This document shows positions 1 through 12,337 of a DNA stretch of 64,000 bases, in pieces. Below the pieces are notes generated by a model. It was given only the letters and a program-made list of their open reading frames with translations. It did no database searches and had not been told where the DNA came from. Both the position numbers and the translations under genes were made by a program. The stretch lies in contig WPIO01000010.1 in NCBI GenBank assembly GCA_009760855.2, positions 5,747,501-5,811,500 on the forward strand. Direction: 5' to 3'. The stretch's first letter is position 1. Every line of letters begins with the position of its first letter. This DNA is from Cristatella mucedo. Taxonomy: Eukaryota > Bryozoa > Phylactolaemata > Cristatellidae.

Positions 1-1064
1 ATAGTATAATCTATATAATATCATCGAAATGAGGGTTTTCCTAGATCGGAGTGAGACTTCTAGTTCACACGGTTAGAAATCACGACTAAATTACTGAAAT
101 TTTGTCCATTCAGAAATCCCGGTAACTTTCACAAATAGCCTACAACCGGTATACAACTAAGAAGATCGTCTTGTCTGTCGTCAGCGGTAGCTTCCGTATC
201 AAATCACTCTTGTTCGAGGTTGACTGACTCAATCAAGCATCCATTCTGTAACGAGATCCCTAGCCTGGCTTACATTTTTCGCAACTTACGTTACCAGCCT
301 ACCAATCGGATTTCCTCAATCCTTTATAGTGCTCTCGCCCCCCCCCCCCGCCAGCTCCTCTGCATCCGGTTTTCTCAACGTCCCTCTCCCAAGAACTAAA
401 ACTAAAATATTGTGATGATCTAGCCCTCAAGTCATCTGAACCAAAAGTTTTTTGAGCTAAAGGTAAACATCTATTGACCTTGCATCATAATAATTTGAGC
501 TAAAGACGCAGCTATCGTGAGCATCATTCACCTTGTTGAGCTTGTCATTTTTCTGCGTGCTCTTGAGGCTTCAAATGCATGATTGAGTGCGAATTACCAG
601 GCAGAGTTCCTACCGTGTGTATTTTCTTATTGTATTTTGCACCCTAGCCTAAATTGGTACCAGTTTGCTTGTTCTTCTAAGATGGATTTAATGCATTTTC
701 CTAACCAATGGTTATGGCTTTTCTAGCATCAAAGGACCTTATGTTATATTCCTCTCGATTGTGTTCTCTCTAGAAATCACCTCCTAGTTTCTTCCGCTCC
801 GAAGTACATTGTGACTCCCACTAGTTTCTACCTATTGCCTCCTTGGTGTTTGGTCTGCTAATCAGTCTTACCTTATATTATTTGTTCGCAGAGTAAGATT
901 TGCCGTAGAGTGGTTTCGAAATCATTTTACTGTTCACCGGATTCAATGAAGGGGCACAGCAGATGCTATTACAAAGGAGGTCCGAAGTAGTTATGTAAGC
1001 GTGGAAAAGTGTGTGTGAACATCGATACATAAGACGCCGAATCAGTGAGCAATACCAAGTAGTC
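1..1064. other. No gene recognised
   Basis: AT-rich single-copy sequence with a short C-run near 340-350. I see no open frame with recognisable domains and no repeat family shared with the rest of the window. Exons 2 onward of P450 copy A (exon 1 at 5,095-4,983, minus strand) could lie here or off the left edge. I looked for the exon 2 and exon 3 signatures and did not find them. Confidence 0.5.
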
Positions 1065-1325
1065 TTAACGGTATTTCTCTTTCATAAATTGAGGTCTCGT
1101 CTTACAACGTTCCTGGAAATTTCTTGGCACGAAATATTTTAAAATTTCGTAAGCGCTAACCTCAGGCAACCTCTGACCAGGAGCATAAGTGTTGACCCTA
1201 ATGTTTTCGGCTTTATTGAGAAACTCAACCACGGATCCGAAAGTCTTTTTTTCGGAAACATGCTTTTGGTAGATCACCACAGCCGCTCCACTGTCAAGTA
1301 TGTCTACCTTTCGATTAAGCACTTT
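1065..1325 (-). other. Unassigned open frame, weak retropepsin-like DSGA motif
   Basis: An 85-codon open frame on the minus strand with mixed, non-repetitive composition and no ATG at its upstream end; the first in-frame codon used is GTG. Near its start it reads ILDSGAAVVI, which fits the hydrophobic-D-S-G-A-x-x-hydrophobic pattern of retropepsin active sites found in LTR retroelements. No other protease feature, LTR or neighbouring polyprotein is visible, so the match may be chance. It does not resemble any P450 exon. It could also be an exon of an unrelated host gene. Function unknown. Confidence 0.2.
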
Positions 1326-3430
1326 GTGGCGCTTGGGCTTGGGAAGTAATCAAGATCTACCAAATAATGCTGCAGAAAGATAATATATAAACTAGGACAA
1401 CTATTACGGATTAATTAAGTAATCTTTGTATCACATAAGCGTTGCTCTAGAAATTACATTTAGGTTTCTTATCATTTGATATACAAAAATGAAGAACGTT
1501 AAAATTTTTTTTATACATTTTTCACCTACTTTTAATGTAGTAGAGTAGAACTTGAAGACTGCCCTTCAAGTAACGAAGGCATTTCAGCAGTGCTCGCAGA
1601 AACTCAGGATTGTACAGAGTCAAGGTGGAGTTTTCCCTAATTTATCGTGGTTATCGCCCAGTTGCATCATGATCTAAGGCTGCTAATTCAAGCTACGTTG
1701 GCTGGGAAATAGCTTGTTGGAGTAAAGCATAATCAAGAGCTCAGGATGAACCATTGAATTTAAAAAATAAGAGTTAGCTGTTATAATAGCCTTACTTAAG
1801 CAGTATCAGTAGAGTCCTAGAAGCTATTGCCCCTTTCCAGCCGGTGATTCCTTATTTCAAGCTTGCTGCTGAGCTAGAACCTAGCTGTCCCGTCATGAAG
1901 TGTGAGAATCAAATTCCTGGATTCAGATTTACTATTTGCTAGACGCTATACCAATGCGAATATGGTGGCTCAAAAAGGGTCTCCATCAAACTGGCCAGCC
2001 GAGATTTGCTGCAGTTCATGAAACAATTCAAGTATTCACACACCCAAATAGGCAAGTTTGTACTCATGAGTTCAAGCCTGGTCATCATCTCGAATTGAAA
2101 TCAAACACCGTCATGGGAAACTAATCCATCTGTACTCATGGTCAGTCTGCTTGAGCTCAGCATCACAAAGCTGTTACTTTCCATACATAGCTGTGGTTAT
2201 TTTGACTCATGAGGTAGACCCAGTGGTTGAAAGTGCTTTTAAGCAGATTTCCAGACAATTGCGAGACCTCCTTAATACATTGAAGCTCTCAACACATTGG
2301 AAACTAGCAAATTTACTCGAAAGCTGACCGAGTAACTCTAGCCTAACGACGTAACACAGCCTCACTGCAGTAGCAAACAATAAGCCAACATCCCATTGGC
2401 TCATAGTTCCAGAGATAAGCGGCAGTTGTCAATATTTCTGGCTAAATAGCCATGACCAGTGCAAGCACAACTTGCCTTTTGTCCACAGGAACTGGAACTT
2501 ACCCATTTTTCCGTGTGATCGTCGAAGCTAGCCATTGTTGTGCAGCACTCTCACTGAACGCTACCTTCTTCTTAGCAACTCACAGCCTGATAAGTTACAG
2601 GGTCAGCTATCAGCAGCTAAGAGTGTAGTCAGCCCAGAAAGTGTTGGAATTCGACTACATCGATGTTGTCGGCTTGCGTCATGCTGGTCCATGTGGCGTG
2701 AGGGGATAGTAGCCCTTCTCATGTTACAGGCCTGCCCACTCAGACCAACCAAGTAACCTAAATTTTTGAGAGGGCAATGACCGGATCCATCTTCAAATTC
2801 GCTGCACAACTACTCAAGCCCGATTCTTATTTTGAGATATCTCGGACACGTTGAGTTACGGCGCAGTGTAGGCGACAAGCAGCATTCGAGAACGATATCT
2901 CTAGCCCCTATGGATACCCGGGCTGCTACAGTAACTAACAACAAGATTGCAATAGCCCACTTTGAACTTTGGAAAAGGCATGGGTGCAAGGTGCTCGCAT
3001 TTAGTCAGGAGTGCTGGTCCGAGAAGTAGGGCCTGTGCAGAGCTAGTTGGGGATGTGAGACGACGGCGTCGGACGTTTCCTAAAGTCACGGTGCAGGGCT
3101 TTCGGTTCGTGAACGCTGAGGGAAGAGGAAGAGCTCCAAATATCACGATAGTTATCACGACTCACGTTAGTCACGTGTACATAGCTGGTGGTGCACGTGG
3201 GTGCCAGTTCTGGAGCTTCAAAATAGAAGAGAGAGAGAGAGAGAGACTAGAGGGGATAGCGTCCATAAAGGCTGGTATACAGGTAGTGAGGCCAGAGCAA
3301 ACAACAATTTTGGTCACATGACTCCCTCAGTGATCGGCCAAACTTAGCAGGAAACTAGCCAAAGGCCTTACTGGTCAGCCTACAGGTACAAGGCTGACTA
3401 GGTCTGTGACCCTCGGGGCAGATGTCGTAG
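1326..3430. other. No gene recognised; short GA run
   Basis: About 2.1 kb with only short scattered open frames that overlap on both strands and show no domain. A (GA)n run lies at about 3,228-3,246. Around 2,280-2,320 the plus strand reads HWKLANL, faintly like the conserved WKLANITP stretch of L2/CR1 reverse transcriptases, so an old LINE relic is possible but not supported further. Confidence 0.4.
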
Positions 3431-3874
3431 TGTATCGTACCACCCGCTTTTCGGAATCCAACAGTCTAGAAATACCTCGTACAAACCTTAAATCCTTTGG
3501 AGACCGTGCATCTAGTTCGTATGCTCCCACAGCCTGGAACTCCCTCCCGACCTGCGTCAGAACATCCCCCGACCTGACCACATTTAAAAGGAACCTAAAA
3601 ACACACCTATTTAGGACAGCATTTAGCGGGTCCCTGTGATTCGTCCTTGATGTGCTTATGCATGCTGACACTGTGCATGCTGCCACTAACCGCATTCGCA
3701 TGCTGACCCTGTGCATGTTACCCATAACTATATTATTCATTTTGTTTGTTTTTCAAGCATGATTTTACTTACCATTCAATTGCATTTCACTTTACAGCAA
3801 ATGTAAAGCGCCTAGAGAGAGGTTAAGTTCTCTGAGGGTGCTTTATCAAGTGAATTATTATATTATATTATTTT
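3431..3874 (+). mobile_element. LINE family I (L2-like), 5'-truncated 3' end
   Basis: The 5' part encodes the extreme C-terminus of an L2-type polyprotein, with FGDRASSSYAPTAWNSLPTC and the basic LKTHLF end, stopping near 3,639. It is followed by the family 3' UTR, rich in GCATGCTGACAC-type repeats, and then by the terminal hairpin region (AAAGCGCC ... GAGGGTGCTTT). It ends in an imperfect ATT-repeat tail, 3,853-3,874. The same 3' UTR recurs on both strands in more than ten places in this window, which defines the family. No reverse transcriptase core remains in this copy. Confidence 0.85.
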
Positions 3875-3985
3875 ATAGTGTAACAAAGAAAATAGCTTTC
3901 GGGCAATATAGTGGACTGGAATTAAACCAGGTTGTCTCCTTGATGACCATTTGGTGGCGATTGCAGAGGTTTGTGTACATGCTTG

Positions 3986-4033
3986 AGTGTGTGTGTGTGT
4001 GTCTGTGTGTGTGCGTGCGTGTGTGCACGCGCG

Positions 4034-4119
<86 letters not shown>
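3986..4119. repeat. (GT)n microsatellite
   Basis: About 134 bp of nearly pure GT/TG dinucleotide with a few C interruptions in the first third. It produces long artefactual Val/Cys or Thr/His open frames on both strands, which are not genes. Confidence 0.95.
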
Positions 4120-4121
<2 letters not shown>

Positions 4122-4493
4122 CATCACTGCAGAGAAAAACTCAAGCTAACGATTCCAGTGACATTTTCAGCAGTCAAATACTATTTTGAGTACAATCACC
4201 GACAACCGTGTTTATCGTTTGAATTCTATGCAAATTATCCTCAAAACCCTATTTTACGGCCGGTGGATATGTATACTAGCATGCATGTCACATTTATCAG
4301 TCACCGTGGTCTTGCATATGCGTCTCCTTGTTAAGGCTAAATTTATATATAGCTCTCAGGTGCCTATACAATCATTTAGTCCCTGGTCTGCATGGGCCGC
4401 TAGACTTCTAGAAGCCCTACATCACGTTTTGAATTTCGTCGACATTGTGCAAGCTAACACTAATCATTGGATCATGCTTCTTGTACAGCCCAT

Positions 4494-4555
4494 ATAAAGC
4501 GGTAGGAAGAGATTAAGTTCTCTGAGAGCGTTATTCAAATGTGTTATTATCATTA
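4494..4555 (+). mobile_element. LINE family I terminal fragment
   Basis: Contains the terminal stretch AAGAGATTAAGTTCTCTGAG followed by a decayed ATT tail. Only the last 60 bp or so of the element are present, either heavily 5'-truncated or the remnant of an older copy. Confidence 0.7.
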
Positions 4556-4982
4556 AGTCAGTCTGCAGTTGCCTAGTTTTTCAGAACACCTCAGGGTACC
4601 AATTCTGCATCTGCTTATAGCATGCCAGTTCTAGCTAGCTCGCGAGGATCAGTCTTAAGGAAGGCGAAGCTCAGAGTAGTACTGGTTGCTTGAATGCAGA
4701 GCTAGAAGCCTGGAAATGAGACGTTGAGGTGCTGCCAAAGTGCTTCGGCTGAGGTCCAGCATGTGAGCCTATACCATGCACTCCGAGGTCTCACTTTGCA
4801 CTCTAGATACTACAACATGCTTGCTGCAGTACAGCTTGCTGCAACTAAGAGTGCCCGGGAGGTACTCGGGATGGGACTTCGAGTTCTTAAACAGTAGCCC
4901 AAAGCAGCTCAGGGCCAGGCGTTATAACCATTCACGGGAGTAGCCTTAAGACTGTCAAAAGCTGCTATCGCAATGCACTTAC

Positions 4983-5095
4983 CTAGGTCGAGGAGGACCA
5001 GGTATTTCAGAAAACTTCCGATGCTGTCGGTACACGAATAGAGTGTAGGCAGCGATGACAAGGAGCCCTACGAGCAGGGCTAGAGATAAAAGCAT
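4983..5095 (-). CDS. CYP46-like cytochrome P450 copy A, first coding exon
   Basis: Encodes 37 residues: start Met, a hydrophobic membrane anchor (LLSLALLVGLLVIAAYTLFV), a basic stretch RQHRK, then the proline-rich hinge IPGPPRP. It ends in AG before the donor GTAAGT, so the next codon is split two and one. Exon length (113 nt), start position and splice phase are identical to exon 1 of the complete P450 at 42,559, and about 25 of 37 residues match. This marks a paralogous P450 anchored in the ER membrane. The remaining exons were not found between here and position 1, so they should lie off the left edge, or the copy is incomplete. Confidence 0.8.
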
Positions 5096-5275
5096 GGCTT
5101 TAGACACCGAACGCTACCCTGACCGATCAACTTAATGGCAGCTGAAGCGGTAGCAGTGGTTGCATAAAACAGCAGGATATACCCGGCTGCAACAATGGCA
5201 CATGATCAGCTATTATCGAGTGCAAGTAGGCTATTGAAGAGTGCTAGGGTGAATTTGAATGGATAGCGTAAATGA
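5096..5275 (-). promoter_or_regulatory. Upstream block shared with the intact P450 copy
   Basis: The sequence just upstream of the copy A start codon matches the block at 42,560-42,735 upstream of the intact gene. The best stretch is around 5,216-5,265 (plus strand GAGTGCAAGTAGGCTATTGA, against AAGTGCAAGCATGCTATTGG). It is probably 5' UTR or proximal promoter that was part of the duplicated unit. No specific factor site is claimed. Confidence 0.45.
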
Positions 5276-7425
5276 TCAATCAATTTTTTCTCCCAGTCAT
5301 GCTGCCTTGACTACCGGTTGGCTCCTTGCATTTGCAGTCAACGGTTTGAAGTATCCGGTTTGTGCAACAAGTGGCCCATGGCAAAAGAAGACTTATGCAG
5401 AGGCCGTTTATTCCAAATGAAGGAACCGGGCTAGATCAGCCGCCATGCTTAGAACTTCTGGGTGTGCCCAAAGCTGGTCCTCTGTTTTTCTGCCATAACA
5501 GGGCAGTGACTGGGCAAGTCGGGCAGATCTAACACTTCAGCTTCCCACTAGTGGTTGATAGACCGCCAGTATCAAGATGCATAGTTCCACAGATAGGCAG
5601 GGCGGTGTCCTTGGCTGCTACGAGTCGATGCATGAAGTGCATGTGGGCTTGAGTCAGTGGCCTGACTGTCTGAGATGGATCCAGCTACATGTTCGATGTA
5701 TTTTATTGTACTTCCATACGTTCGCGCTGGCTCACTGTCGACGGGCCTGTAGTAGAGCCACTGTCAGAAGAAAAAGGTATTACTGGGAGTCAGTGGACGT
5801 CACGGTACTCTCTGAGGTACTATTGCTGGGCCTCGAACGATTCCTTCAGTGGCCTCAGTGGCCACAGCTGCAGGATTACCATTCGCATTGTTATTGAGCC
5901 TTCCTCCTCACTAGCCATGCTAAAACCCTCCCTGGGTCACCTGGTCAGTACATGGCATTGCACTTCGCCTTCGAAGCTGGTATTGGTGACGAATCACGCT
6001 GTCAATGCCATCTTCTGGCACTACAATATACACGACGGAACCCTTGGCTGCATCTACTGTGCATGTAGGCCAAAATGAGGTCATGATTATCGCTCTATCG
6101 CACTAGGTCTGCATTCCCATATCTGAAAGGTGCAGTTGAGATGAAGGAATGGCAGTGCCATTAGTGGCAGGGAGAAGCAGGTCCAGGCAGACGCCCAAGT
6201 TTCGACCGAGCCGTAACTGTGATGCGGTGGACTTGGTCGAGGTATCCTCGGAAGAGTGGTACTCTAACACAAACAGTTGGATGCACTGCTTCGGATCGCC
6301 TACACCCGGCTTCATATGCTCACTTGAAGGTTTATACAAAGCACACATCTTGCTTATTGCTCTTTGGTTGATAAGATGCTGAGAGAAAGTGCCGTATGCC
6401 GTTGGCCAGCAGGGTACTCAGCAAAATCATTAGAGGTGAACCGACAAGCATTACCTGGTACAACCTGGGTTAGACCCAATCTGGCAAAGAGTGTCTAAAG
6501 AGTTGAGACCGTGGTGCCGGAAGTCGTCTTACACATGTGAAATACTTCGGATCACTCCGAGAACGAATCTATCCTAATTGGGAAGTGGTGGTTGTCAATT
6601 GGTACGACATAATTAATGGGATTATGCTCCCCGGGTCGAACTGGCTCACTCCACTTATGCTCGATTGCTGTTGGTGATGCCTGACTTGGTTTCAATGCAA
6701 TGTGGGCAGCCTGGGAACACAGATTCTATGTTGCTATCTATGCTCGGCCACCCATCGTATTCTTAATCACTAGATTCATCTTAATTTTGCCGAGATCGCC
6801 GTCTTAAAGCTATTGCAAGAGCTGACCGCAGAGGGAAGTGGGTGCGGCTTATCTTCATGCCCACAGGAGATATCCATGATGTATTACCAGCTACTGTCTG
6901 CCGTTGCAATATGGTTTCGTAACAGGAGAAGGATTTCTGTTCAGGCCACCCCTCATCGTAGCTTTATAAGCAGCAGACACTGTTAGGTCAGTTCTGAGCC
7001 CTGCACAAACCGTTTGCAGAGTCCCAAAAAGCATGGCAAAATGGTCAAAGTGGTTTCTGGACAGGGGTGTCATCTTGTGGCAGTGATTGTGGCAGTGGTT
7101 GTGGTAGTGATCTTCATCTTGCATCAGCTTTAGCATAATCTTCTTACCGACTGTACTCGATGCTACAGATATATATGCCCACACAGACAGCACCACGGCC
7201 CAACATAGAATGTGCACAGCAGCAATAGGTGGCATGCCCGTTCAAAGGCTGGGGATTGAGATGAGGGGGTAGCGATCAGTAAGCAGCAGAAACTAACTTC
7301 CGACCGTAGAAATATAGGCAAAAACAAGTGACGTCGAATACGAGGACTACTGAAAAACATACAAGTCTGGCTTTACAAAAACATCGTTGAATCACAGATG
7401 CACATCCAAAAATGCTAATGTCTCC
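5276..7425. other. Intergenic between P450 copies, no gene recognised
   Basis: Several short open frames occur, the longest about 129 codons at 5,689-6,078 on the plus strand. None shows a domain, a splice context or similarity to another part of the window. This lies upstream of copy A and may hold its distal promoter. Confidence 0.4.
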
Positions 7426-7429
7426 CATC

Positions 7430-9256
7430 AACCATTTTCAACAATTCCCCCTTAACCGCTCCAAGGTTTGCACTTTACCTAATGATCATCGTGGTGACCT
7501 AGCCGATCACTTCTCCAGTTTCTTTATCAATAAGATAGACAAGATCGAAGAGTTCATCCCTCGGACTTGAGTAACTCGTTTGGACTCCTGTCCCTGAATA
7601 GTATCAACATTGGATTCACGTCTCTTAATGCCACGCAGTATCTCAATGTCTATATTCAAGGAGGCCACAATTAATCTCTTCCTGAAGTTCATATTCCAAT
7701 CAAAGAAGACTACTGATCCTCTAGAGCATATTCAAACTATCCTGCTTCTACAATGATAGATCTTCTGCTGCCATACCTAATTAACATCATAAATATGTCA
7801 TTAACTCCAGGTCATGTCCCTGCACCTTTCAGTATGTTTAGTTAGACCGCTACCGTTTCTATCAAAGACATCGGACAGAGTCATGGCAGACCAGCTGAAC
7901 TCATATACTGATTCTTCAAACCTTGCTAGTAAGTTTCAGTCTGGTTTTAGAGCTGATCGCTCCAGGCTCATCATTGCTTCAGGAGAATAGCGACCTACTT
8001 AGCGATGCAGATTTAGGTAAAGTATCTCTGCTTGTGTTGCTCGTTCTTTCGGGAGCGTTTGATGCTATCGATCGCCAAGTTCTTCTTGAGCATCTCTCAT
8101 CCCGCCTGCACATAACTGGCACTGCACTGCAATGATTCAGTTCGTACCTCAGTGAGATAATTCAGAGTATTAATGTGAATGGACACGGACTGTCTGAGGG
8201 ACCACTAAAGTATTGGGTACCTAAGGGCTCTGAGCTTGGTCCGGTTTTTACACTGTTTATACCCTTCCTCTTGCAGATGTGATTATCAGGCACAATCAAA
8301 GCTTTCACTTCAATGTAGATGACACTCAGTTGTACCTTTGGTTTGATCTCTCCCAGCCCTCCAGCACATCGAATTCTCTCAACTCCCTTGCTGCATGTAT
8401 CATAATTTATTTGCATAGCACCCTAAGAGAACTTAATTTCTAATCAGGTGCCTCACATATGCGACGGGGCTGGACCTCGTCCAGACCTTGGTTGGGGCGA
8501 GAACCTTAACTAAAAATTGGGGTTGCTCAGATGAGAAACCACATCTAAATTGGTCTGTGCATTCGTTGCATCCTATCTCGACTCCTGTACTCACTGCTTG
8601 CTGGTTTACTGGCCTATGCAATCAGGCACATACAGTTGGTGCATAACTCCACAGCCAGGCTTGTCTGTGTGTCGCAGTTGCCACATCACGCCACTTCTTG
8701 CTAACCTGCACTAGCTCCCAGTCAATTAATGCATCGACGTCAAAGTTCTGTTACTCAATTTTAGGTTTATTTATTTTCTGGGTTCATTCTCCCATGCTGG
8801 ATCTACTCTTTCATCAGGCTAAGCATAATAACACTTGCTTTTCTGAAGCGAAACGTTTATTTCTACCTCGTACAAGCCTCAAATCTTTTGGAGACCCTGC
8901 CTTTAGTCCGTGTGCTCCCAAAGACAGGAAATCACTTCCGACTTTCGTCACAACATCCCCTATCATGACGATATTAAGAAAGAAGCTAAAAACGGATCTT
9001 GTAAGCACAGCATTTAGTGGGTCCATGTGATTTGTCCTTGTATGCTGATGGGTGCTGTCACCGTGCACGCTGCCACTAACCATCTTTGCATGCTGACTTT
9101 GTGCATGTCACTTCTAACCATGCTATGCCTCTTATAATCGAGCTTGCTTATAAGAGCCACTCGACTACGCCCCTTTGCAGTAAATGTAAAGTACCTAGAA
9201 AGAGATTAAGTTCTATGAGGATGATCTACACATTTGTTCTTCTTATTATTATTACT
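7430..9256 (+). mobile_element. LINE family I, longest decayed copy (L2-like)
   Basis: A heavily mutated plus-strand copy. In order it shows: the pre-RT segment LADHFSSFFINKIDKIEEF (about 7,500-7,560); a stretch like DLLLPYLINIINMSLTPGHVP (about 7,755-7,820); the RT segment with SGAFDAIDRQVLLEHL (about 8,058-8,100); and the C-terminal FGDPAFSPCAPKDRKSLP segment (about 8,890-8,940). The family 3' UTR and a tail ending in ATTATTATTATTACT follow near 9,250. Stops and frameshifts occur throughout and no endonuclease domain is seen. A SINE is nested at 8,401-8,508. Confidence 0.8.
8401..8508 (-). mobile_element. SINE A, nested in LINE
   Basis: On the minus strand this reads as a tRNA-derived head followed by the terminal hairpin stretch shared with LINE family I (GGTGCCTGATTAGAAATTAA then GTTCTCTTAGGGTGCTATGC). 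It matches the copies at 50,318-50,465 and 63,515-63,655. It interrupts the LINE coding region, so it is younger than that LINE. Confidence 0.7.
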
Positions 9257-9351
9257 GACTACCACGGGCAAGCGTAAGGCATCTCCTTGTGCTAAATGAT
9301 ACTTTGCATCGAATCCTACGTATCTCGTGCTCTGCCGGTAGTTTTGCTGTG

Positions 9352-9522
9352 ACTAGCCTTTGGGTCTTGGCCCAGGGGTGAGGTGCTCGCTCTTCACCAC
9401 CTGGGTCGTAGGTTCGAGTCCTGCAGTGGGCGATTCTACATTTCCCACTGCAAGCAGTGGTGATAGCCGGTTTCGCTTGTCCACAGCTATACAAATAAGG
9501 CGGTTAAATCAGCTCACCTTTG
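9352..9522 (+). mobile_element. SINE B, tRNA-derived
   Basis: Starts with a tRNA-like promoter: an A-box-like TGGCCCAGGGGTGAGG and the B box GTTCGAGTCC. The family body follows: GTGGGCGATTC, then CCACTGCAAGCAGTGG (an inverted repeat able to form a hairpin), GTGATAGCC, CTATACAAA and AATCAGCT. The same body occurs at 37.9, 39.6, 43.5 and 53.0 kb. The B box and body show it is a SINE, not a working tRNA gene. Confidence 0.8.
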
Positions 9523-11480
9523 ACTATATTGGCTGTCCTGGGAATAGGCTTGTCACGGAGGAGCTGCTTGCCGTAGGCTATCGTATTGCCAGTAGGCAAT
9601 AATTACTGGAAGTCCTCCCTCTGCAATCTGCTGATAAGACTTCCTGACTTCTGCAGCAGCTGCATCTCATTTATTGCCGAAATTAAGAACTGATGATACA
9701 TGTTCTGAAATCTCTGTTTCATTAGAAGCTTGCTTACTCTGACTCAGCGTAATGAGAGTCGCATGGACTGCTAACCAATACCAGAGTTCTAGAAGAATTA
9801 TACCACCCATCAGCACAACTACCCGGGCCGGCAGTAGCAGTCATCTGCCAATCGCGAATCCTGCAAGCCACGGCCTCAACTCACCCAGTTGGCATTATGG
9901 CGACAGCCTCTTAACGTCCGTCTTTTATATGAGGGCTAAATAAAATGAAAAGGGTTACTAGCCTTTGACCTGGTTGTCCAGGAGAAGCTCTATGCCTTTC
10001 TACTGACTGAGACTCGGATGACTATCTGCTCCGGTAGCGCTTCTCTGAGACGACCCATTTGGTTCCTCATTCCTTCAGTGTATGTTCGCGGATAATATTA
10101 TTAGTGAAACGCTATCAATATTTTAAAATCGACGAGTTATACAACTTCTCCAATGAGCCACCGCTTGAATAATTTTCTGTCATATACCCACCAAAAAACG
10201 ATAAATGTCACAGGTTTGATTCACTGAATCTATACTGAGTACCATATCCTGTTTATAGAAATATTTCTGTAGTTTCAAAACACATTTTCCCTTAATTTCT
10301 AGCCAAAGTGGATTGGTTGATAAGTCGTAATTCAAATTGATCAACCTATACCAAATCTGGTCCTGTTATTTTTTTAAATCTTGAGAATTTAAGCTTAATA
10401 AAATGCTTTTCGTTATACTGACTTTGGTCATTTTCTGGATTTCGGGATAACAAAGAGTGTCTGAAAATGTGGACTTTTTGTAGGGCCGCTTGCAGTCTGG
10501 ATTACTGCAAACCTCATTTACCGCCCGCTCCTTTTTTGTTAACCAATCGAGTGTAACTTGCAACGCAACAAAAAGCATCGATACGCTAACATTATTGAAG
10601 TTTGTTTGCGTGACCAGTTTCATGAAAAAAAGACTTCCTTCAATTTGCTAAAAAGCTTAAAAATTGCAGTCAGCTTAAAACAAGCCTGAATGCCTATTAA
10701 ACAAATCTGAGATCGACATTGATCTAGCTTTGCCCAAAGCTTAGAAATAACAAGGCTTCTATTTTAAATCGCAAATGATACACTTACTTGTCAGACCCTA
10801 TACGAAAATGCACGAAGCTTTCGTCTAAAAGGTTGCGCACATTCATTCTATTATAATAAAGCGTCTTTCAAATATTTAAGCATTAAATGAAAACCTGAGA
10901 TGTCTTTATCTGCTAGCACTTATATGGTGATATAACTCACTGTAATAGTCATTTATCTTAGCGGGATCAGCTGGGACGACAGATAAACCGAATCCCTGGC
11001 GTGTAGATAGTTCATTGATGATATTGGCATACTTTCTAAAGCTAAACCATGCTAATAGCAGACAGCCTAACTTAGAGAATTTGGTCATTCAAATGGTGGA
11101 GGTGTATTGCTTCCATCTCCGTGAGCACTTATCACTTGCAGTCTCTATAATAGCTGCTTGATGACAGTTTCATTCATAAACCTGTTTCCGCAGAGTCATT
11201 ACTTTCTATCCCTGTTCAAAATTCAGATCTGTCTAAAAAACGACTGGCTAAAGAGCTTAGCAGCTTCCTGTTTTTTTTCTAAATTTAGCAACTGAAATTT
11301 AGTTTTCGCTGCGTTTCTTAAAAAAGATATTAAACCCCAACAAACTTTGATTACTAAGGCTTTCAAGGTCGTCGTGATTGAATTAAATCGATTTGACCAC
11401 TTGTCTGATTGCTGAAGAAAGAAGGCTCTCGGTTGATCAAAGGCTAATAAAAATAAAATTTTAACTCTGAGCCACAACAA
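9523..11480. other. Intergenic, no gene recognised
   Basis: AT-rich. On the minus strand two open frames, 10,906-11,088 (VVPADPAKINDYYSELYHH) and 11,223-11,486, have protein-like composition. The motif DPAKINDYYS is faintly like the INDYFS segment just before the RT in L2 elements, so an old LINE piece is possible. The support is too weak for a separate call. Confidence 0.35.
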
Positions 11481-11700
11481 GGTCAACCATGGCTTGGCTC
11501 ATTTACATCTACCTGAGTTATCTCGCCAGTTTCTACCTCACTTTGCCCCATGTCTTCTATGGACACTAAAATACCTGTTCAGTTACCTTGCAAGCAACTT
11601 TGTCAATAGAACCTTCTGCTATGCTGTCTCACAAATGTGGAACTCATTGATTCAATAATTCTCGGACGACGTTTTCTAACGTGCTGACGACAATGGAACA
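11481..11700 (+). mobile_element. Old LINE C-terminal fragment
   Basis: Reads NFVNRTFCYAVSQMWNSLI in one plus-strand frame (about 11,600-11,655). This is the diverged form of the NRTFSYAAPKLWNSLP block at the C-terminus of L2/CR1-type polyproteins. No 3' UTR is recognisable after it. Confidence 0.5.
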
Positions 11701-11875
11701 CCCGTTTCAACGGCTTCCGAAGCCAATTCTTCAAAATTTCCTTAGAATGCACCCATCTCATCTATGGTTCTCAAATTTTCCCTGTAGCGTAAAATCGACT
11801 AGCTTGGATGCTTCATGCACACACAAAGCGTCTCAAAACGAGCTTGCAATTGAAAGCTCTCTGGTTTAACAAACA

Positions 11876-11881
11876 TTTATT
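11876..11881 (-). promoter_or_regulatory. Candidate polyadenylation signal for the P450
   Basis: AATAAA on the minus strand, about 460 bp past the P450 stop codon at 12,338. I saw no nearer AATAAA. It is a plausible 3' end but unsupported by transcript data. Confidence 0.2.
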
Positions 11882-12337
11882 ATAAGTGGTTTGGCATAGT
11901 TGCAGACGGAAGCATAAAGCAGACATGTAGCTAACTTCGTATGCAGGGTGTGGCTACTTATGGGGGTTTTCCAGTCGTTAGCTGAGAAACGTGCAGAATT
12001 GTATAGTATTAATATGAAAAACTATTGGCAAACCTATACAAATTATGCAGAATAGAAAGACCAATTATCTATCAAATTTCTATTAAAGAAAAAATACACA
12101 GCAGTGGTTTTTCATTAGGTAATAAATATCCCATGCACTGTATAGCATTAATATGAGACAGACAAAGTCTTTTGGATTTAAGAAATTGCAGACTAAAAAT
12201 AATGAAGCAGAAGACCCTCAGATTTAAGCAAATGAATTTTTGGAAAACTAAGTCAATGTCAAGTCAGACAAAGTTATTAGGAGCTCTGAAGACTGTAATC
12301 ATTTTTTTCGGCCATCTTTAGTATAGCATCAACTGAG

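Noticed and set aside
3838-4334. Long open frames on both strands around 4 kb
   Set aside because: They are translations of the (GT)n microsatellite, Val/Cys or Thr/His repeats, and not genes.
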